DNA from: Choristoneura fumiferana
Lineage: Eukaryota > Arthropoda > Insecta > Lepidoptera > Tortricidae
NCBI RefSeq assembly: GCF_025370935.1
Contig: NC_133491.1
Coordinates: 3,064,960-3,128,959, forward strand
DNA length: 64,000 nt
Reading direction: 5' to 3'
The translations under genes and the position numbers were made by a program. This document shows, one piece after another, positions 56,141 through 64,000 of this stretch. A model generated the notes under the pieces. It saw only the letters and a list, made by a program, of their open reading frames with translations. It made no database searches and was not told the origin of the DNA. Numbering within the stretch: the stretch's first letter is position 1; the number at the start of each line of letters is the position of its first letter.

Positions 56141-56608
56141 TTATTTTCCACCAACTTGGATCATTGAGTTAGTAATACAGTTGAAAAAACTTATGCTAGT
56201 GTTAGTTAAAACAAACAGAAGGACAACTACAAAACAAAACATCACTAACACAACATTTAGGTGTTGCGTCGCACGTGAAGTTGGCAACAGTGGTTCACGA
56301 ACGAGCAATCTAGTCTGTCCGCTATTGATGGTTACTCGAAGTTCGGCAGTGGAACCTAGCTGCAGGCAACAATCCGAACAATTCATCTGAGCACCCCCAA
56401 ACATATGCGATTCAACATGCAGAGAGATATACTTATCCCTCCACACTGCCAGTAGATTAAGCCGATCAGAGCACCCGGTTATCAACAATTCTAGCAGTTC
56501 AATGTTGGATGCGGTCAAATGGAAGAAGCTGATACTGAGGTGCTCCCAGAGATGAGAATTGTGGTAACAAAAGCGGCCTAACCTGAGCTTTAATAGACTG
56601 TAGGTCAC
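56141..56608 (-). CDS. unassigned 155-codon open frame
   Basis: The longest unexplained frame in the right half. It has a hydrophobic segment near its C-terminus (VVLVMFCFVVVLLFVL), two Cys-Cys/Cys pairs (NCSDCC) in the middle and a Leu-rich N-terminal half. An acceptor-like AACTTCAAG precedes it on the minus strand. I recognise no domain. It may be one exon of an unknown gene or chance. Confidence 0.2.
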   Translation of the reverse strand: MTYSLLKLRLGRFCYHNSHLWEHLSISFFHLTASNIELLELLITGCSDRLNLLAVWRDKYISLHVESHMFGGAQMNCSDCCLQLGSTAELRVTINSGQTRLLVREPLLPTSRATQHLNVVLVMFCFVVVLLFVLTNTSISFFNCITNSMIQVGGK

Positions 56609-57184
56609 GGGCTGGCTTGAAGTTAAATTTGAATGAAATTAAGTAGGTATGTAAGTAGATAATTGGATATATAGGCTATTTTTTGACCCCGGTATTCCCA
56701 CGGGATTTGGATAAAATCCCAAAATTTCAACCGCTTGGTTTATTAAACTGAAATTTTCAATGCAAGTCATTTATTTCAGGCATAAATACCCGTAATTTGT
56801 TAGTTTTACGGTAAGTACATGGCACTTTCTTAAATTGGTTTACATGAATGAAATGTAATAAGATTAAGAATAAAATTAACTAATAATTATTAACAAAGTT
56901 AAATTAATAAACGAATATGTGAATATTCACATTAATAAATTACGAATAAAAACATTAAATGACAAACAATTAACAAACTACCTATCTAAAACTAAAACTA
57001 ATCTAACTCACACACACAACTAGAGTGGAGCTGCATCCAACGTTCGAACATGGGTTGTTTAGTTTAGTGACATGAAATTTGACAGTTGACACTGATGTTT
57101 TTTATTCAACGTTACTGATGATAGTTGTGAATTCTAATTTTTCTATACCCACAATATGTCAATTCAAAACCCAGATTTAATGGG

Positions 57185-57310
57185 TAAGGTAAACGTGTGC
57201 TCGACACTGTCTCAGTCTTATGTCATTAGCATTAGCAATAGAGATGTCGACTATTGGGCATTAGAGTGTCGAACATTCGGACGTTTACCAAATCGCGAGC
57301 GACACCGCAG
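57185..57310 (+). repeat. dispersed repeat pair with 58820-58925
   Basis: GGTAAGGTAAAC, TTATGTCATTAGCA, ATAGA, TATTGGGCATTAG and GTGTCG occur in the same order in both places, in the same orientation. 56610-57180 and 57310-57710 hold nothing else; 57715-57800 is a minus-strand LINE-like end (GGAATCTCTTCCAATTAACC). Confidence 0.55.
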
Positions 57311-58140
57311 GTAAGCGCTATAATAATATATATATTTAGTTGAATGTATGTGAGTTGCACGAACTGTAGTGTTGCCGTGAGGTTTGCAGCAACAGCTGTT
57401 TGCTCAAGAGATTATCGTTCGAGAGATCATACGTGCGCTTTTGAGGTTATGTTGCCTTCTACATGAAAACTATGATGAGTGTAATAAATGTAACAATATT
57501 GAAAAATATATACAGGGTGATCAATCCAAATGGGTCAGTATGGAGAAGTCAGAAACTATAATAAGTATTGTAACTTTCAGCTTCGTGAAAAAGGGCACCG
57601 GTCGTCTACCTATATATTGTCGGGTATAGACGTTCGTCGATATATTGTGTTGTAATACCTACTCTTTATTTTACATAAACCATGTGAAACAGTTAACAAA
57701 AATAGAGGTGTGCGGTAAATTTATCGCTTAAAGGAATCTCTTCCAATTAACCTTTGAACGATTTCAAGGACATCAAAGACAAGAGTAGGTAGGCACTACA
57801 CTTTTATAGATATGGAACGTGTAGACAAACTAGAATACGGGTTAATTAGTATAATTACCGAGATCTCTTGAAAATTCGTAATTTTGCTGCAGCCGCCAGG
57901 GTCAACTATGTGTATTTTTAGTTGCAGTGGATTCCGCACGAGGTCGCGAGATCATGCTCTATACTGATTGTCAAACGTTTGGTAAATAACTTCAAATGTT
58001 TACCGTGATTTTACAAGAAAAAGATAAAATATAAGTAATTGTCACAACCAGACATAGGAATTAAGATTGGTTTTTGGAATCTTTTTGTATTTTTTATTTC
58101 AATTCCAAATTTTTACTTTTACGGTCATCCCGTAAAACCG

Positions 58141-58426
58141 AAATTGAAAATACAAACTGAAATATAGATGCACAGAAAAAACAGAAAAATAAGACCATCA
58201 CTGGGAATCGAACCCAGGTCCTCGGTAATCCGTACCGCGTGCTATACCGCTACACCACTGATGGTCAACAACCATCAGTCAACCATCAACCATCATTGTT
58301 GACCATCAGTGGTGTAGCGGTATAGCACGCGGTACGGATTACCGAGGACCTGGGTTCGATTCCCAGTGATGGTCTTATTTTTCTGTTTTTTCTGTGCATC
58401 TATATTTCAGTTTGTATTTTCAATTT
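58141..58426. repeat. perfect 130-bp inverted repeat of a tRNA-like SINE
   Basis: Arms 58141-58270 and 58297-58426 are reverse complements without a mismatch, around 26 bp of CCATCA-rich spacer. Each arm contains a tRNA-like core with a perfect 7-bp acceptor stem (GACCATC/GATGGTC), a perfect T-arm (CTGGG/CCCAG) and B box GGTTCGATTCC, then the ATCTATATTTCAG tail. The anticodon arm is irregular (no U33), so a working tRNA is doubtful. Confidence 0.9.
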
Positions 58427-58819
58427 CAGACATAGGAATCCAGGGGGCAATTTTTAGGACAGGTAGAGAGTACCTTTATCGACGAACTCAATTATAGATG
58501 CTTTTCTATATACTTGTTTTGTTTACAAAATATGTTTTTATATAAAGTGTAAAAATTAAACAAAACAATAACGCAATTCTATTCTTTTTTTACACAGTGC
58601 GGGGCGGGGGGCGATCACTAGTATAAGGAAAAAACATCGATAGTTCAGTTTATCGATATAGGAACTCTCTATCTGTCATAAAAATTTGCCCCCTGGATTC
58701 CTATGTATGGACGATCCACCCCTGAGTTAGGGACATACTTGTTGATACAAATTCTAGATTTATAGAAGTTAGGTTTCTGCTATGTTAAAGACTATTTTTA
58801 CTATTTTAATTCTTGAAAT

Positions 58820-58925
58820 TGGTAAGGTAAACTGTCCCAATAGTTGGCATCTTTAATATTATGTCATTAGCAATAGACATGACAGCAGGGTGTCGGCTAT
58901 TGGGCATTAGCGTGTCGTGCAGTGG
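58820..58925 (+). repeat. second member of the 57.2-kb repeat pair
   Basis: GGTAAGGTAAACTGTCCCAA, TTATGTCATTAGCAATAGAC, CGGCTATTGGGCATTAGCG. See 57185-57310. The interval 58440-58820 has no recognised feature. Confidence 0.55.
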
Positions 58926-59044
58926 GACGTACTGAATTCTTATTTATTTTTATTAAAATTCTCTTGACATTAATTAATACTGGATTATTAACATAAATAG
59001 TTAACTTCGAAATATGTTTGTGATTGATTGGTTTATAAATATCT

Positions 59045-59270
59045 TACCTAGCTTTTGCCCGCGGCTTCGCCCGCGTGGAATTCGGTTATCGCGCGCTGTT
59101 CCCTCGGGAACTGTGCATTTTTCCGGGATAAAAAGTAGCCTATGTCACTCTCTGGCCCATAAACTATCTCTATGCCAAAAAACACGTCGATCCGTCGCTC
59201 CGTTTCGACGTGAAAGTTGGACAAACATACAAATACACACACTTTCGCATTTATAATATTAGTATGGATT
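59045..59270 (+). repeat. Lep1/Helitron-like repeat, full length
   Basis: TAGCTTTTGCCCGCGGCTTC to TTTATAATATTAGTATGG, very similar to 50102-50325. Confidence 0.7.
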
Positions 59271-59342
59271 TTATATTCTTATGTTCATTTTGCCTGCCAG
59301 TTAGTGAAATGTGTATTCTTCTTTTAACCAAGACCATATTTG

Positions 59343-59475
59343 TACAGTCAGCGTCATAAATAAGTGATCACTTTTGTACCTTGTCGAGTCGGTACACAAT
59401 TTCGAATGGCTTTTCAAACAAGACGTTAAAATGTCAAGTTACAAAAGTGATCACTTATTTATGACGTTGGCTGTA
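59343..59475. mobile_element. 133-bp foldback MITE
   Basis: TACAGTCAGCGTCATAAATA, GTGATCACTTTTGTAC and the mirrored GTTACAAAAGTGATCAC, TATTTATGACGTTGGCTGTA. Arms of about 37 bp. Confidence 0.8.
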
Positions 59476-59774
59476 TCCCTTTTGAAGCAGAATAAGTTAC
59501 TTTTCTGACTTTTGACATCTACACACTTCTGACCACCCCATTAACACATCCAACCGTGATGATACGGGTAATCTCTCAGCACGACTACCACGATATCGCA
59601 CTGATTTGATTCACTGATAACAGTAGAAAGTATACAATGTACGATAGCGTATGATAAGTTATCTACGAGTTATCTACCGAAATGTAGCGGAAGTCTTGGA
59701 TTCATTTAAGTATAAAAACTATGCGGTTACGAAATTCTTAGACAAAACTACGACTTCCGTTGTAATTAAGATTG

Positions 59775-60055
59775 GGTTTTGGAGTCTTTCGTATTTTTTA
59801 TTTCAACTCGAAATTTGATATTTTTACGGTCATCCCGTAAAATCCAAACCCAGGTCCTCAGCATTCCGTGCTGCGTGCTATACCCCTACACCACCACTGG
59901 ACAGGAATCTAGACACAAATTTCTCCTATGCACCACATATTTTAGCTTGCTTTTTTCTTATTTAGCCACTTAAGCAGCGAAACCCAGCGCTGGTCTCTTT
60001 TCCTGGGTTTTTCTGTGCATCCATGTTGCAGTTTGCATTTTCGATATGGACTTCC
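59775..60055. repeat. tRNA-like SINE, two partial copies in opposite orientation
   Basis: 59780-59900 carries a minus-strand head (AAACCCAGGTCCTCAGC). 59985-60052 carries a plus-strand tail (CCAGCGCTGGTCTC, GTGCATCCATGTTGCAG). The middle (59900-59980) is the reverse of 44390-44460. Confidence 0.55.
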
Positions 60056-60339
60056 GTTGTTTTTACAAGCTATTATTTAACTTGTGATCTTTGTTACTTA
60101 TGATACTGTAAGATATCTTCTGATCTTGATTGACAATTATGTAAGAGTTTTTCATCGGTTTTCCTTGTTAATTTATTTAACAGACTTAAAAATATATAAG
60201 CATGCATTACATTTAGTATTACTCGCCAAACTGTAACGTTTATTGACAAGAAGCGCTCATTCTTTTTTCACTTACTTAGTTTACTTAGTTTACTTACCCA
60301 ACTAACTTAACCACCTCAGTCTAGATTATCGCAACCACT

Positions 60340-60395
60340 AAATGTTGACTGGTAGAGATCCCTTAAAGCGGTAAGTTCGCCTTGATCTCATCTCA
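60340..60395 (+). repeat. LINE-like 3' end fragment
   Basis: GTTGACTGGTAGAGATCCCT, AAGCGGTAAGTTCGCCTTG: same family as 30297-30405, truncated. Confidence 0.5.
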
Positions 60396-60522
60396 AAGTT
60401 TGTCGGTTGTTTTATTCCTACATGTACACTGACGAGCAAAAGTACATATATAGGGTCGGTTACTAAAATCGCAATAGGTCCTAAACTATTAGAGATATTC
60501 TCTTGATTTAAAAAGTACATTT

Positions 60523-60665
60523 AGGGGCTGTTTCACCATCCATTGATTAGTGTTAACTGACGGCTAAATGTGGTGCCGTCTCCGTCTATTCGAACAAAAG
60601 AAACAGAGACAACATCACACCTAACCGCCAGTAAACGCTAATCAATGGATGGTGAAACAGCCCCT
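60523..60665. mobile_element. 143-bp foldback MITE
   Basis: AGGGGCTGTTTCACCATCCA, TTGATTAG and the mirrored CTAATCAA, TGGATGGTGAAACAGCCCCT. Inner parts pair less well (GACGGC ... GTCTCTG). Part of the same interior occurs at 47700-47768. Confidence 0.8.
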
Positions 60666-60804
60666 TGAGCTAATTTAACTACGCTTTAGTAAACTTTTTT
60701 TTTTTGAACTTGACTTAAATAATAAAACTCTCAGCGGGTTTTGTAGTTATCGTCATTTTTGTAACCAACCCTTTATTTTTGCTCGTCAGTGTATTTGTAA
60801 AAGG

Positions 60805-61100
60805 CGTGGTAGCTTAGTAATTTGACCTATAGCCTCTCAAGCAGAGAGTCGTCGGTTCGAACCCTGACCCCACACCACTGAGCTTTACAGAATTTATATG
60901 CGAAATTACATTTAGAATTCACCATTAGCTTTACGTGAAGGCAAACACTTCAGGAAACCTGCGAAGTAATTCAATGGTGTGTGTGTGTGTGAAGCTCATA
61001 ATCCATACTGGCCCTATACTACGAAGTGCAAAACTCGAACTTCGTATGTTGCTATTCCGCTGACGTTTACGTCATTTAATACGCGAAGGAAAGGGACGGT
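60805..61100 (+). repeat. tRNA-derived SINE and CGAAGTTCG-type short repeat
   Basis: 60805-60985: head with TGGTAGCTTAGTAATTTGACC, B box GGTTCGAACCC, body GCGAAATTACATTTAG, tail (GT)n. 61008-61100: ACTACGAAGTGCAAAACTCG, TCCGCTGACGTTTACG, TTTAATACGCG. Confidence 0.6.
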
Positions 61101-61439
61101 GTGGGATTCGATTTGTTGCATTCGAACATGGCGGATGTAGACGATATCTAATTTTGGTATTTCTGCTTCTTTGGCTAGTTGAAGTATAAGCGGCGATTAA
61201 CCTTTACCACAGCCTTAACAGTGAACAGTGATTACACAATTCTATATTGCCCTCATGTCTGACATTTTTTAATGAGCAAGTTGTATCCGCGTGGTTTCTC
61301 GAATTTTGCTATCAAGTTGCAAAAACTACAATCACCGTACAACGTGAAGTAGAAGAATATTTTATCTTTAATTTAATTGACATTGGCCCAAGCCTTAAGG
61401 CCGCCATTGAGGGGAACATATATAAGGGACGGTGTGATA

Positions 61440-61620
61440 CGAACAGCAGTTATGGGTACTAAGCAACGGATAAATATAATTATATAGATGATACATACTT
61501 AAATACATATTAAACACCTTTGACTCGAGAACAAAAATTCGTATTTTTCATACAAATATCTGCCCCGAGACGGGAATCGAACCCGGGACCTCAAGCTTCG
61601 TAGTCAGGTTCTCGGTCGTC
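61440..61620 (-). repeat. SINE with tRNA-like head (TTGGGACTAGG family)
   Basis: On the minus strand: GACCGAGAACCTGACTACG, B box CCCGGGTTCGATTCCCG, GGGGCAGATATTTGTATG, CGAATTTTTGTTCTCGAG, TATCCGTTGCTTAGTACCC. It shows the head that the 1.3-kb and 29-kb copies lack. Confidence 0.65.
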
Positions 61621-62086
61621 AAATAATATCCTCCAAGTTTTTAAAACATATTATTATGTTCACTTATTATAAAAAAAACACTTGCCTTTTAAGCAATAAC
61701 AATATGTCAATACAACAAAAATATCGAATTATTTAACAATTGCTAATACCATTCAGCTACAATTGACCTCTGGGTCAATCAACCCCATCCTTCACAACAA
61801 ATTATTTTTAAATAATGCGACTGAAACAGAAGATAATGCGGGTAGGTAGGTATTATAGTTTATTTACATCCCGAAGTATCGAAATGAATCGTATACAATG
61901 TGTGGCCCAGAACCGGGTATAATATTAAAAACAGAGGTTCTATAGGTCACCGGTAATTGGATCATCATGGTCACACTTAATTAAGATTAAAACTTAATTT
62001 TTTTTTTTTCTAACAAACTTAATCGTAAATTCAATGTACGTCATCCTAGAACCCAACTGACGTCGCCTGTCACACTACCAATATCA

Positions 62087-62588
62087 AACATTTTTCATCA
62101 CACTTGCTCGTAAACAGTGTCAAAACATGAAGGCTACCTTGATTGCAACCCCCCAAATAAAACCCTCGACCTTAATGTGCTTGTCCTGAAACCCGTGGTC
62201 GGTAAATGAGTCATGGCCCGTACAAATTTTCTTTTCATGAAGCCCAAGGTCGGTAAATGAGTCCGTCGCCGTACTGATGGTGCTGCGCATGGTGCAGCAG
62301 CAGGACCACATGCACACGCGGCTCATGCACATGCTGAGGGAGGGGGAGGGGGAGGGCGGCGCTGCCAAGAGCGCAGCTTAAGTTATCGCTAATATTTGGA
62401 ACAATTATATTTTTTCTTTTAGAAATATAAAATTATACTCGCAAATGTGATGAAAAACATTGTATGTCGCACGGGCGGTACTAGAATTACGAACATCGAC
62501 TCATTAAAGCCCTTAGTCTTCGACTTCGGGCTTCTAATAGACTCTCGTTCGTAATTCCTTATTTACCGCCCTTAAGACACAATGTACT
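62087..62588. mobile_element. foldback relative with coding-like insert
   Basis: The right arm (62439-62588) is almost the same as the right arm at 40644-40794. Of the left arm only CATTTTTCATCACACTTGCTC remains (62087-62110). The interior plus strand, about 62270-62381, reads LMVLRMVQQQDHMHTRLMHM, then a Glu/Gly stretch, GGAAKSAA and a stop. This looks like the captured end of a coding exon. Confidence 0.6.
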
Positions 62589-62756
62589 ATTGCTTCACAT
62601 TGCTTCTTCGAATAAACTTTAAAGCGTAAAAAAAACGAATAATTTTAAAGGTCGCTGAACTAATGTTGTTCAGTTTGACGAGTACGATCTATGTTTTAAT
62701 TATTTGCCCGTGTTACAGGCAACACCACGTATAACATAATGTACTCATTAAGTCCT

Positions 62757-62789
62757 TAACTATATAGGTATTTGATACCTATATAGTTA
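62757..62789. repeat. 15-bp perfect hairpin
   Basis: TAACTATATAGGTAT, three bases, ATACCTATATAGTTA. Too AT-poor at the tip and too isolated to call a terminator in a eukaryote; possibly a MITE scar. Confidence 0.6.
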
Positions 62790-63197
62790 TATTTATTAAG
62801 GAAACGGATAGTAACAGCTAATTAATGTCAAATCTTATCTTAATCCCGACATGTATCGAGGCTATTGTGTATTAAGAATTACGATAGTGCAGTCGCTAGG
62901 AGATACAGAAGGGACCCAGTTCTGAGACTATCTTTAGTTTATATATTATGTACTCTGTGCTTTAATCAAGATTCCATTTAGGTTCTTTCGATGGGTAGGC
63001 TGGCAAAGGGCAAAAAAGCGAGCAGACGGGTCACAATGAGATTTTTGATGACTTTTGCTCTTGTAATCGCTTATTTTATCTCGTTCTCGCGGGAAGGTAG
63101 ATACTTATTTTTTTTTAAATGGTATTAGCTATTTTTGATATACTTTTTGCGAGAAAAGGGTTAATGAATTTACTAGAATTTAGTTTATGTACAGTTT

Positions 63198-63335
63198 GTA
63201 CAGTCACCAACACCAATATATGACATAACTATGCGTGCATAAATATCTGATACGTCTCTATTTCTAGAGCCGGTAGGACGTGTCAGATATTTGTGATCGC
63301 TTTGCTGTGGCACATATCAATGCAGGTGACTGTAC
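63198..63335. mobile_element. 138-bp TIR element
   Basis: GTACAGTCACC...GGTGACTGTAC ends, partly pairing interior (AAATATCTGATACG / CGTGTCAGATATTT). Confidence 0.65.
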
Positions 63336-63839
63336 TGCAACAAAATTTAATATTTACTTTCACTTTCCTCGTAAGAAGTGATCAAACATCATAATCCTTG
63401 ATTCTCGGAAAGGTCGTCGCATCATACAAACAATTGATAACAGGTTAAGTAGTCCGGCTCGTGACTGTAGTAAGTTAAATTAATTTAATGAATGGTTATC
63501 TCTTGTGGTTGCGTTGATTAAATGAATATTTTAACTTTGATTTTATTTAGCCTACTATATTTTTAGTTGCTTCTCCGCTATCAACCGTTTCACCACAGCT
63601 CTGCACAGTTTCACACATAAAGTAGACTGCAAGAATATGGACTCATATAACCCTTCAAAATATGTACCACACTCTTATTCCGACGTAATAATATATAGTA
63701 TATTGAGTGGTTCGAATAGATACATATTTTTGCACTTGACTGTACAACGCGTCTCTACTGACAAACAAACACTAAAATTCCGAGTAAAGTTCCTTCTCAG
63801 GAACGTTCTAATATGATAAAGTAATTCGATGAATATGAA

Positions 63840-64000
63840 AACCGGTCAAGTGCAAGTCGGAGTAGTCGGACTCGCGCACGAAGGGTTCCGTACCATTATC
63901 TATACAACATTAAACATTAGCAAAAAAAAAACGTCAAAAAATCGAGTTTGTTGTATGCGAGCCCCCTTAGATATATATATTTTAATAGCTTATAGGGCTG
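63840..64000 (-). repeat. GGGTTCCG-type repeat, cut by the window end
   Basis: ACCGGTCAAGTGCAAGTCGG, GGACTCGCGCACGAAGGG, TTCCGTACCATTATC, TTGTTGTATGCGAGCCCCC: start of the repeat seen at 46960 and, reversed, at 49965. Confidence 0.7.

Noticed and set aside
58297..58373. functional tRNA gene
   Set aside because: Acceptor stem and T-arm are perfect, but the anticodon arm has no 5-bp stem with a U33-containing 7-base loop, and the same core is part of a dispersed SINE.
62120..62368. 82-codon minus-strand frame
   Set aside because: The opposite strand has the more protein-like composition (Gln/His/Met-rich helix with stop) and is the one shared with the 40.5-kb relative.

Overview
This is a eukaryotic, AT-rich, intron-containing and very repeat-rich stretch of insect DNA, most likely from a moth or butterfly. 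The reasoning rests on recognition, not on a database search. Several short repeats have the look of lepidopteran families: a tRNA-derived SINE whose tail reads CCCAGCCTATATACGTCCCA, RTE LINE tails reading GTCCAGCAGTGGACGTC, 'tttgcccgcggcttcgcc' elements ending in TTTATAATATTAGTA, and GGGTTCCGTA-type repeats. Only one ordinary cellular gene can be read with confidence: a four-exon MYG1 exonuclease gene on the minus strand (34.7-38.2 kb) whose short first exon encodes a mitochondria-type presequence.

Layout. 0-1.5 kb: decayed transposon coding sequence and a SINE. 1.9-3.3 kb: exons of a small proline-rich gene family (called FPCL here), seen again at 9.4-9.7/16.66-16.8 kb and 17.1-17.5 kb. 3.4-4.6 kb: a hAT transposase fragment split by a 256-bp foldback element. 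It abuts five phase-compatible exons of a DUF4806-type gene (4.6-7.1 kb). 7.6-8.9 kb: an old Ty3/gypsy fragment. 9.75-16.66 kb: a young Ty3/gypsy LTR retrotransposon inserted in the second FPCL copy, with a GGGAAAC slippery site and a predicted pseudoknot at the gag/pol overlap. 17.7-34.6 kb: DNA-transposon territory, with two copies of a P-element-like transposase fragment, a THAP-domain exon, a complete hAT element with an 8-bp target duplication, a piggyBac transposase pseudogene, DUF4806-like exon fragments, two more hAT tails and an RTE tail.

34.7-38.2 kb: MYG1, with a THAP-exon MITE and a LINE fragment in its introns. 38.3-50 kb: nested short repeats, foldbacks and two tandem arrays (223-bp x2 and 129-bp x5). 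50.6-51.4 kb: a CpG-rich segment followed by a putative untranslated first exon with a GTGAGT donor. 51.4-64 kb: probably intronic or intergenic DNA with SINEs, foldbacks and a perfect 130-bp inverted repeat of a tRNA-like SINE. No second intact host protein is visible.

How parts relate: most coding sequence is transposase or gag-pol. The insertions form a readable history (gypsy into FPCL; hAT beside or within a THAP gene; foldback into hAT; LTR-like insert into piggyBac; SINE into a GGGTTCCG repeat). The best candidates for something undescribed are the FPCL exon family, the foldback elements carrying a shared GC-rich coding-like insert, the THAP-exon MITE family, and the frameshift signal of the gypsy element.
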